DNA of 62,218 nucleotides from contig DHFW01000025.1 of the NCBI GenBank assembly GCA_002402465.1, forward strand, positions 1 through 62,218. Reading direction: 5' to 3'. The position numbers were made by a program, and so were the translations under genes. Shown piece by piece: positions 8,060-15,611 of this stretch; positions within the stretch are counted from its first letter, which is position 1, and the number at the start of each line of letters is the position of its first letter. The stretch comes from Bacteroidales bacterium UBA4814 (GTDB taxonomy: Bacteria; Bacteroidota; Bacteroidia; Bacteroidales; UBA7960). The notes below the pieces were generated by a model. The model searched no databases and was not told the DNA's origin. It worked only from the letters and a program-made list of their open reading frames with translations.

Positions 8060-9428
8060 GGTCTTGTGCTTTTTGTTTTCTTAGTTTTTCGGCCCGGGCA
8101 ATGGGCTTTACTTCGTTAACTGCCACAATGGGTATGTATCTTACAAACATTAACATGCCACAGGTAAACAGCCCGAAAGTTCCCAGGTAAATGCCAATGT
8201 CGACCATGGTGGGGCTGTAATGAGTCCAGCTCGAAGGCAGAAAATCTTCGGCCAGCGAGGATACCAGGATAATGTAACGTTCGAACCACATGCCGATATT
8301 TATGACTATTGAAATCAGGAACAGAATTATCAAATTTTTGCGGGCTTTATTAAACCAGAAAAGTTGAGGGATTACTGCGTTAAACACAAACATGATCCAG
8401 AATGCTACCGAGAAACTGCCAGTGGCGCGTGCCCTGAAAAAGGTGTAGATTTCGTAATCCACTCCCGAATACCAGGCAGTAAAAAGTTCAGTAACATAAG
8501 CCAGGCCAATGATCAGCGAACCAAATTTCAGCACGTGGGCAATATTGTCGAGGTGCTTTTCGGTTATATAATCATACAGGTTAAAGGCTTTTCTGAAAAG
8601 GATCATCAAGGTAAGCACCATGGCAAAACCGCTGAAGATGGCACCCACGAAGAAGTAAGGAGGCAAAATAGTAGCATGCCATCCGGGTAGCACCGACACG
8701 GCAAAGTCGAGCGCCACAATGGTATGCACCGATATAACCAGGGGTGCAGCCAGTCCGCCCAGGATTTTCATCAGGGTTTCGTAGCGGCTGTAGGTGTAGA
8801 GTGAACCGTTCCAGCCCAGGCTGAACATCCCGTAAAGGAATTTTCCCACCTTGTTTTTGGTACGCTGGGCAATGGTGGCCAGGTCGGGAACCATGCCCAT
8901 GTACCAAAGCATAATGGAGGTGATCAAATAGGTGGATATAGCCAGCACGTCCCAGAACAGTGGCGAGTTGAAGTTGAGCCAGAGCAGGCGGGTGTTGGGA
9001 TATGGCAGTATAAAAAATGCCAGCCAGGGTCTTCCCATGTGAATGAGCGGAAACAGGCCTGCACACATTACGGCAAACACGGTCATGGCTTCGGCCGAAC
9101 GGTTAATGGAGCCTGCCCATTTTTGCCTGAATACCAAAAAGAAAATGGTAAAAGCTGTGCCGGCGTGACCAATGCCGATCCACCATACAAAGTTTATAAT
9201 GTCCCAGCCCCAGGCCACGCTGTTGGTAAGACCCCAGGTGCCAAGGCCCTGGCTCAGCGACATGTAAAAGGCCCAACCGCCGATGGCCAGCAGTATGGTG
9301 CCTATGGTCATGCCCGCAAACCACCACAGTGGTGGCTTCTGCTCTACGTTAAGCAGCAACTCATCGGTTATCTGCCCGTAGGTCTTGTCTCCCTTTACCA
9401 GGGCATATCTTATTTTATTGTTTATCAT
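8049..9428 (-). CDS. actC: Alternative complex III subunit ActC (NrfD/PsrC-like quinol-oxidising membrane subunit)
   Basis: A 459-residue NrfD/polysulfide-reductase-like membrane protein with ten predicted helices. In ACIII this is the subunit with the menaquinol-oxidation site, next to the iron-sulfur arm of ActB. Typical segments are WWIGIGHAGTAFTIFFLVFRQ, HMGRPWLAFFILPYPN and WFERYIILVSSL. It follows actB by 32 bp and overlaps actD by 11 bp. Confidence 0.95.
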   Translation of the reverse strand: MINNKIRYALVKGDKTYGQITDELLLNVEQKPPLWWFAGMTIGTILLAIGGWAFYMSLSQGLGTWGLTNSVAWGWDIINFVWWIGIGHAGTAFTIFFLVFRQKWAGSINRSAEAMTVFAVMCAGLFPLIHMGRPWLAFFILPYPNTRLLWLNFNSPLFWDVLAISTYLITSIMLWYMGMVPDLATIAQRTKNKVGKFLYGMFSLGWNGSLYTYSRYETLMKILGGLAAPLVISVHTIVALDFAVSVLPGWHATILPPYFFVGAIFSGFAMVLTLMILFRKAFNLYDYITEKHLDNIAHVLKFGSLIIGLAYVTELFTAWYSGVDYEIYTFFRARATGSFSVAFWIMFVFNAVIPQLFWFNKARKNLIILFLISIVINIGMWFERYIILVSSLAEDFLPSSWTHYSPTMVDIGIYLGTFGLFTCGMLMFVRYIPIVAVNEVKPIARAEKLRKQKAQDHEH

Positions 9429-9460
9429 ACACGATGTTTATTGTGGGTTCAACATCATAA

Positions 9461-12421
9461 TTACGTGCGTGGATTTCTGATTTTTGTCAGATAACCTACT
9501 GAAGGCAAGGTGTGCAATTCTTCGAGCAGGTGGTAGTTGCGCGGATCTTTTATCAGTTTAGATACTTTGCTTTCCGGGTCGTTCAGGTCGCCAAACACCA
9601 ATGCATTGCTCGGACAGGCCTGTGCGCAGGCGGGCTTTACTTCTCCGTCATTGAGCAGTCGCCGCTCGTTTTTGGCGGTGAGTTTTGCTTCTTGGATGCG
9701 CTGCACACAGAAAGAACATTTCTCAACTACTCCGCGTTCCCTAACGGTCACATCAGGGTTGAGCACCATCCGGCCAAGGTCGGTGGTGGTGTGGGTATTG
9801 AATTCCTCTTTGGTGGCAAACTCATACCAGTTAAAACGCCGAACTTTGTAAGGACAGTTATTTATGCAGTACTTGGTGCCTACGCAACGATTGTAAGTAA
9901 TCTGGTTGATGCCTTCCTGGCTGTGTGTGGTGGCTGCTACCGGGCAAACGTTCTCGCATGGAGCATGATCACAGTGCTGGCACATGAGCGGCTGAAATAC
10001 TACCCCGGGATTTTCGGCCTCGCCGGTGTAGTAGCGGTCGATGCGCATCCAATGCATGATACGGCGACGACGCACCTGGTCCTTGCCAATTACTGGGATG
10101 TTGTTTTCGCTCTGGCAGGCAATCACGCAGGTGCTGCATCCCGTGCAGGCATTCAGATCGACCATCAGCGCCCAGTGGTGTCCTTCAAACTCCTGCGCGG
10201 GGTAAAGTGTAGTTTTATGCTTTTCGTGGTATTTGTGCAACTCGTTGCCGGCAGCCGGGTCTTGCTGGTACTTATCCAGCGTCGACTCGCGCACAATAGC
10301 GCGGCCTTCCATGCTGAAGTGGGTTTGGGTGCGGGCAAATTCATGCTTTCCACCCACCTTTTCCCAATTGCTTACTTCGCCACTGAAGAGGCGGTTGGTG
10401 TTTAGCAGGAAGGCGTTTCCACCTCGTTCGTCGGCGCTGATGCCGGCATGGGTGCGGCCATAGCCCAAGGCAATGGACATGCAACCGGCAGCCACACCCG
10501 GCTGAATCAATACCGGCACCCTGGTTTTTTCATTAATCCGAATCAAATCGCCTTCTGCCAGGCCAAGACTGGTGGCTGTGGCCGGCGAAACCGCCGCGAA
10601 GTTATCCCAGCAAACCGAAGTAATGGGGTCGGGCAGCTCCTGTAGCCAGGGATTGTTGGCATCGTGGCCGTCGGCCAGCGAAAGGCTGGGGTAGATGACA
10701 AACTCAAGTTCGGCTGCGCTGGCAATGCGGTTATTAATTTTACCAGCAATTTCGCTCAAGGCTGCTGGATTGAAGTTCATGGCTTGCCCCCGGTTTGGCT
10801 GAATTTCCAGCACACCCGCCTGCAAGCTCTTAATCCAGAATATTTCGGCTTCGTTAAATTCCGATTGCAGGGGCATAAGGTTATTTTGCCACCTGTTCTT
10901 CAGGTAAGCATGGAAATCGGAGTCTTTGCCCATCCAGGCAAGCAGGGTGTCCTGAAACTGCCGGGTTTTAAAAAGTGGCTGAATCAAAGGCTGTAAGAGA
11001 CTGTAGTGCCCTGATTTAAATTCGGCATCTCCCCACGATTCGAGGTAGTGGTGATCAGGCAGGATATACTGGCAAACTTTCGCCGTTTCGTCTTTGGTAG
11101 AAGCAAATGAAATGCTCAGCGTGGTTTTTTCAATACCGCTGATCACTTTTTCGGTGGCAGCATGGTGGTAAACCGGGTTGGTGTGGTAAAACATAACCGC
11201 ATCTACATTTCCCTGGTTCATGTCGTTGAGCAGGTTGTCGAAAGCATTATCACCGGCCATTCCAATCATTAATGGCGTGGTTGTTTCGATGGTTGTTCCG
11301 TAAGCCCCACACATTTGGTTAATAGCAGCTGCCAGCATTTGAACCTCTGCCTGGCTGCTTCCTGAAACCACCAGGGCTTTACCCTGGTTTTCCATAAGCT
11401 GGCGGGCGAGGCTCTCCACATCGTAATCAACGCTTGCGGCGCCGATTCCGGCTTGACCGGCTAATGCGGCCACCTGGTCGTGGAGTGCAAGCAAAATTTT
11501 CAGTTCTTCCGTTGGTTTAACCGGCACCCGCTCGTCGGCACTGGCGCCGGTAAGCGAGAGCATGCTCTCAAACTGAATGTGGCGCGACATTTCGGGTTTT
11601 TCCTGGCTAAGGCGGCGTCGTTCGGCATAATGGCCGGCAAACTCAACCGGAGAGAGCCAAGTGGCCAGAAAGTCGCAACCAAAACCCACGATGAGTTCAG
11701 CCTTATCGAAACGGTAATCAGGGATTATGGCGTTGCCAAAAAGGTTTTCATGTGCCTTTCGGAGGCCGTGGTAGGGTATGGCATCCCAGGCAATAACCTC
11801 CACTCCCGCAAAAGTTGATTTGAACTCTTCTATCAATGCTTTGGAAGAAGGGCTGAGCAGGGTAGGGGTTACGAGGGCAATTCTTCCGCCTCTGTCAGAA
11901 ATTTCTTTCAGCTTCTCCACAATGTTTGTATCGACTTCTGCCCATTCAGTTTCTTCCCCGTTTTTTAGGGCAGTTTTGTAGCGCGCACCAGTGTCGTAAA
12001 GACTCAGTACCGATGCCTGTACCCTGGCCGAAGTGCCGCCTTTGGTAATCCCCGAAAGGGTGTTGCCTTCAATTTTTATAGGGCGGCCATCGCGGCTTTT
12101 TACCAGCACCGGGCAGTATTCGTTGCCATTCAAGTAAGTGGAGGCATAATACGAGGCTTTGCCCGGAACCAGTGTCTCGGGCTGATTCAGGTAAGGGATG
12201 GCCTTCTTTACCGGGTTTTCGCAGGCCGAAAGCACTGTGGCCGACACAAAGCTGATGCCGCACCACTTCAGAAAGTCGCGCCGCGACGAAGATTTGTTGT
12301 TGGCCTCATCGGCAAGAATCTCAACCATGGATCGGTCCTGGCCGTCTTCGGCATGCAGGTCGGCTTGCTGTTGTTCAGTAATTTGAAGCTCGTTTAAACT
12401 TTTCCAGTATTTCTTTTCCAT
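9461..12421 (-). CDS. actB: Alternative complex III subunit ActB (Tat-exported molybdopterin-oxidoreductase-like iron-sulfur protein)
   Basis: A 986-residue subunit with two fused parts. The N-terminal part (to about residue 700) resembles a molybdopterin oxidoreductase, which in ACIII holds no molybdenum. The C-terminal part is a ferredoxin arm with four cysteine clusters (CTGCSTCVIAC; CQHCDHAPCENVC; CVGTKYCINNC; CSFC plus CAQAC). A Tat-like motif SSRRDFLKWCG near residue 50, then a hydrophobic stretch ending SAC, matches the unusual internal Tat signal of the family. I start it at the ATG at 12421 (MEKKYWKSLNEL, the family's usual opening). The frame is open to 12505, but that would overlap actA. 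Electrons run from the quinol site through these clusters to the ActA haems. Confidence 0.95.
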   Translation of the reverse strand: MEKKYWKSLNELQITEQQQADLHAEDGQDRSMVEILADEANNKSSSRRDFLKWCGISFVSATVLSACENPVKKAIPYLNQPETLVPGKASYYASTYLNGNEYCPVLVKSRDGRPIKIEGNTLSGITKGGTSARVQASVLSLYDTGARYKTALKNGEETEWAEVDTNIVEKLKEISDRGGRIALVTPTLLSPSSKALIEEFKSTFAGVEVIAWDAIPYHGLRKAHENLFGNAIIPDYRFDKAELIVGFGCDFLATWLSPVEFAGHYAERRRLSQEKPEMSRHIQFESMLSLTGASADERVPVKPTEELKILLALHDQVAALAGQAGIGAASVDYDVESLARQLMENQGKALVVSGSSQAEVQMLAAAINQMCGAYGTTIETTTPLMIGMAGDNAFDNLLNDMNQGNVDAVMFYHTNPVYHHAATEKVISGIEKTTLSISFASTKDETAKVCQYILPDHHYLESWGDAEFKSGHYSLLQPLIQPLFKTRQFQDTLLAWMGKDSDFHAYLKNRWQNNLMPLQSEFNEAEIFWIKSLQAGVLEIQPNRGQAMNFNPAALSEIAGKINNRIASAAELEFVIYPSLSLADGHDANNPWLQELPDPITSVCWDNFAAVSPATATSLGLAEGDLIRINEKTRVPVLIQPGVAAGCMSIALGYGRTHAGISADERGGNAFLLNTNRLFSGEVSNWEKVGGKHEFARTQTHFSMEGRAIVRESTLDKYQQDPAAGNELHKYHEKHKTTLYPAQEFEGHHWALMVDLNACTGCSTCVIACQSENNIPVIGKDQVRRRRIMHWMRIDRYYTGEAENPGVVFQPLMCQHCDHAPCENVCPVAATTHSQEGINQITYNRCVGTKYCINNCPYKVRRFNWYEFATKEEFNTHTTTDLGRMVLNPDVTVRERGVVEKCSFCVQRIQEAKLTAKNERRLLNDGEVKPACAQACPSNALVFGDLNDPESKVSKLIKDPRNYHLLEELHTLPSVGYLTKIRNPRT

Positions 12422-12492
12422 TTGGAAACAGTTTGTATTGCTGAATAATCTTTTTAATGGCGCTTTCGCGGAAAGGAATGCCAGCATGTTAA

Positions 12493-13752
12493 TTAATAAT
12501 GGCACCTCATACAGTCTTCACCCCCAATGCGGGCAGCTTTTACTGCGTCAATCTTTCCGTCTTTAATGTCCTGATGCAGTTGCTTGTAAATCTGGAAGTA
12601 TGGGTTGTCAAGAAAATCCACGTCATTGTCGCGGTGGCAGGTGAGGCACCAGCCCATGCTGAGGTCTTCTACTTGTCGCAGCAGGTGCATTTCTTCAACC
12701 GGGCCATGGCATTCCTGGCATTCGAGTTTGCCGGCGTTTATGTGCTGGGCGTGGCTGAAGAAACTGTGATCAGGAAGTTTGTGAATGCGAATCCAACGGA
12801 TGGGCTCGCCGGTTTCCACTGCCTGATGGATTTTATTGATCTCGAAGCGGCCTGAATTCGTACCTTCTCTGATCACGTTATGGCAGTTAAGGCAGGTATT
12901 GTTTGAGGGTATGCCGGCGCTGAGGCTAATGCCGCTGATGGTATGGCAATAATTGCAGTCGATTTCGTTTTCGCCGGCATGTATCAGGTGCGAAAATTTT
13001 ATGGGCTGATCGGGGGCGTATCCCTGGGTGCGGCCCAGGTTACGGCTTTCGGCCACCGCAAATTGCATATGTACCACCAATCCGATGATTAGGATAAGAA
13101 CGTGGGGAACTCTGAATTTAATTTTTTTGGTTATGAGCAAGTCAATCAAGGCCAGCAGCATAAGCAGGCCAAGGCCCCAAAATATAAAGGCTCTGATAGG
13201 GTAGGCCTGAAGCTCTCCGGGTCCTTTTTTCAGCACTTCTGTGTAATAGGCTTCGAGTTGTCGCTCTTCGTCGGGGGTAATGGACATTCCCTGGTGGTCG
13301 TTCATCATGCGCATGCCGGCAGGGCTGTTCAGTTTTTCGGCAATGCGGTAATCTTCGTTGTCGTACCATAATTTGGCCAAATCGAAAGCCGAGGGATTCC
13401 AGTTGAGGGTATCGGTGCGAGTGGGATAATGGCACGAAGCGCAGTCGTGTGGTCCGCTTCCGAATGGAACCAGGCCTTTAAAAAGACGTTCGCCCCTCCT
13501 GAGGTCCTGTTTGCTGTAGTTGCCCCGGGTATAAACCTGTTCGGTCTCTGGGGCTGCTTCGGTCTCAACTTTTCCTTTAATATCTTCTGTCAGGCTGTCG
13601 GTAGCTGCAATTACTTCTTCAGCCTCCAGCGCCAGGGCGTCCTGGCTGAAAAGGGGCATATGAAACCAGCCGATCATAATGAACAGCAACACGAAAAGCC
13701 CGGGAAGCAATGCCCCGGTTCTCATTCTTCCTGCAATTGGTTTGGTGTGCAT
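12493..13752 (-). CDS. actA: Alternative complex III subunit ActA, multihaem cytochrome c (six CxxCH motifs)
   Basis: A 419-residue cytochrome, first gene of the respiratory operon. Haem motifs CxxCH start at residues 104, 266, 287, 345, 369 and 414. The last five form the known penta-haem ActA domain. The first lies alone in an N-terminal segment between a signal-anchor helix (about 13-30) and two further helices (about 186-206 and 216-234), so an extra mono-haem domain appears to be fused ahead of the classical subunit. ActA passes electrons from the iron-sulfur arm of ActB toward ActE or the oxidase. The actB start follows after about 70 bp. I found no clear TAnnTTTG box upstream. Confidence 0.94.
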   Translation of the reverse strand: MHTKPIAGRMRTGALLPGLFVLLFIMIGWFHMPLFSQDALALEAEEVIAATDSLTEDIKGKVETEAAPETEQVYTRGNYSKQDLRRGERLFKGLVPFGSGPHDCASCHYPTRTDTLNWNPSAFDLAKLWYDNEDYRIAEKLNSPAGMRMMNDHQGMSITPDEERQLEAYYTEVLKKGPGELQAYPIRAFIFWGLGLLMLLALIDLLITKKIKFRVPHVLILIIGLVVHMQFAVAESRNLGRTQGYAPDQPIKFSHLIHAGENEIDCNYCHTISGISLSAGIPSNNTCLNCHNVIREGTNSGRFEINKIHQAVETGEPIRWIRIHKLPDHSFFSHAQHINAGKLECQECHGPVEEMHLLRQVEDLSMGWCLTCHRDNDVDFLDNPYFQIYKQLHQDIKDGKIDAVKAARIGGEDCMRCHY

Positions 13753-14253
13753 GGTAATTCAGGTTTGATTGCAAACTTGCTTGTATTCAGGTATGACCTG
13801 AAAATAATCCCAAACAGATATTTAAATATTTATTTAAAAGAGCGCACTGAAAACCAGTGAAATACGTATTGTTCTGTTTCTTGAACAACTGAAATCAAAG
13901 GCTTCGGGGGTAAAATTATAAAAAAATATATCTCCGTTCACTGTTTTTGCTTATTCAGAATCATTCAAAATAAAAGAGGCCTGTTTGGTCGGGTTTAAAC
14001 CTTAACCCATGCAAAAGATGGGATCGGTTGGGTGATGTCATTTAAAACAAGGGTTTTATTGGGCTGTTTTTGCTGGTGGTTTTAAGTGAAGTAACCCAAA
14101 TAATGTTTTTTAAGAAATTAAAATCAACTAAATTCATTATTGATAATAAAATTTCTTTTTTTTGCAAAACGATAAGCCGAACCGGCTTTTTTTGCGTTTT
14201 CGTGCATAAAAAAGAATTATTGACGTTTCTAAATTAAAAAATAAGCAGTTATA
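13753..14253 (+). other. 501-bp divergent intergenic region between actA and the REC-cyclase gene
   Basis: AT-rich, non-coding, and must hold the promoters of the minus-strand respiratory operon and the plus-strand cyclase gene. I found no exact TAnnTTTG box for either gene. It contains a short perfect palindrome ATATTTAAATAT near 13820 and a run of T-rich sequence near 14155-14195. No RNA gene or repeat array was recognised. Absence of the standard box for the whole respiratory operon may mean a variant promoter or an activator-dependent one. Confidence 0.5.
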
Positions 14254-15492
14254 ATGGCGTTATATAATAAATCCCTGCCTAATCCCCCAGGTAACAGCCA
14301 GGCTGCTCCGGTGTGGGTGCTCGATGACGACCCCATGATGGTAGAAGGCATTAAAAAGAAGCTGACGGTTAATGGTATTGAATCGCGCGTTTTTACCGAT
14401 CCCCGGCTTTTTACCGAATCTTATCTTTCAGAATCTTTTGATGGTTTACTGTTAATTATTGATTACCAGCTTGGCAGTACCACGGGGCTTGCCGTTATTT
14501 CTGAGCTTCAGCGGCAGGGTCATCGGCCCGATTTTTTGGCCATGACCGGATATGGCAACGAGCAAGTGGCAGTTTCGCTCATGAAAGCAGGTGCCATAGA
14601 TTACCTGGTTAAGGAAAAAGGTTTTATTGACCACGTGCCACTGGCCGTGGAGGCGGCTTTCAAGCGCATGCACATTAACCGCAAGCTCGAAAAAGCAACT
14701 GTTTCGCTCAAACGCAGCCTCGAAAAGCAAAAAAAGCTGAATCAACGCATCCAGGCTCAGAACCAGGAGCTTTCACGCGAAAAAGCAAAAGTCGAGGTGC
14801 TGTTGCAAAATATTTTACCCGGCAGGATTGCACGCGAGTTGCTAACCGTTGGTACCACAAAAGCCAGGTATTACCCATGTGTAAGCGTGCTTTATGCCGA
14901 TGTGGAAGACTTTTCGGCCAAAACGACCTTGTTTAAACCCATCGACCTGGTGGAAAAACTTGATGAATATTTCAGCCTGTTCGATGGTATAATTGGCAGG
15001 TTGAGACTGGAGAAAATCAAAACCATTGGCGATTGTTATATGTGCGCCGGCGGCATTCCTGAAGCTGACACCCTGAGCCCAGCAAGGGTGGTGCTTGCCG
15101 GACTGCAGATTCAGCATGCTGTGGCTCTGGAGGCCCGAGAGGCCATTGCTGAAAAAAGACCTTTTTTTACCCTGCGAGTAGGTATTCACACTGGTGAAGT
15201 GGTGGCTGGCGTTATCGGGCGCAAAAAATTTTCGTACGACATATGGGGAAACGCCGCCAACAAAGCACATTGGATGGTGCAGGCCGGCGAAGAAAACAAG
15301 GTGAATATTTCTTCTGAAACCTTTGAACTTGTTTCTGATTATTTTGAGTGCAGCTGCAGGGGCAAGGTGCAGACCAAGCACTGTCAGTTCGAAGAAATGT
15401 ATTTTGTGTATCGCCTCAAACCCGAATATTCGGTTGATGCCGCAGGTCTGGAGCCAAATATTAAGTTTCTCGAAGCTACCGGCATGATTTAG
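14254..15492 (+). CDS. Response regulator with class III nucleotide cyclase output domain (REC-coiled coil-CHD)
   Basis: A 412-residue cytoplasmic protein. A receiver domain (about 18-140) has the acidic pocket in LDDDP, phospho-acceptor Asp70, Thr98 and Lys120. A charged coiled coil (about 140-190) links to a class III cyclase homology domain (about 205-370) with both metal-binding aspartates (Asp216 in YADVEDF and Asp260 in KTIGDCYM), the adenine-selecting Lys256 and Asp329, and Asn336. The arginine expected four residues after that Asn is Trp340 (NKAHWM instead of NxAxRM). Phosphorylation would normally control cAMP synthesis; with the Arg lost, activity may be low or altered. It is followed 120 bp later by a hybrid kinase whose receiver domain resembles its own. 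Confidence 0.9.
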   Translation: MALYNKSLPNPPGNSQAAPVWVLDDDPMMVEGIKKKLTVNGIESRVFTDPRLFTESYLSESFDGLLLIIDYQLGSTTGLAVISELQRQGHRPDFLAMTGYGNEQVAVSLMKAGAIDYLVKEKGFIDHVPLAVEAAFKRMHINRKLEKATVSLKRSLEKQKKLNQRIQAQNQELSREKAKVEVLLQNILPGRIARELLTVGTTKARYYPCVSVLYADVEDFSAKTTLFKPIDLVEKLDEYFSLFDGIIGRLRLEKIKTIGDCYMCAGGIPEADTLSPARVVLAGLQIQHAVALEAREAIAEKRPFFTLRVGIHTGEVVAGVIGRKKFSYDIWGNAANKAHWMVQAGEENKVNISSETFELVSDYFECSCRGKVQTKHCQFEEMYFVYRLKPEYSVDAAGLEPNIKFLEATGMI

Positions 15493-15550
15493 AATTGCTC
15501 CTGCAAGCAAAGCTTTTGCAAATGCTGGTCTGGCCTTTAATCCCGGCCTG

Positions 15551-15580
15551 TTGTTTGAATTGCAGAATAGTGTAAATTTG
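15551..15580 (+). promoter_or_regulatory. Predicted Bacteroidetes promoter of the hybrid kinase gene
   Basis: TAAATTTG at 15573-15580 matches the -7 consensus TAnnTTTG, and TTG at 15551-15553 lies 19 bp upstream as a -33 element. The kinase start codon is 32 bp downstream. The kinase can thus be transcribed independently of the cyclase gene. Confidence 0.6.
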
Positions 15581-15611
15581 TTTTCCCGAAAAACAGACGA
15601 AAAAGCCAGTA

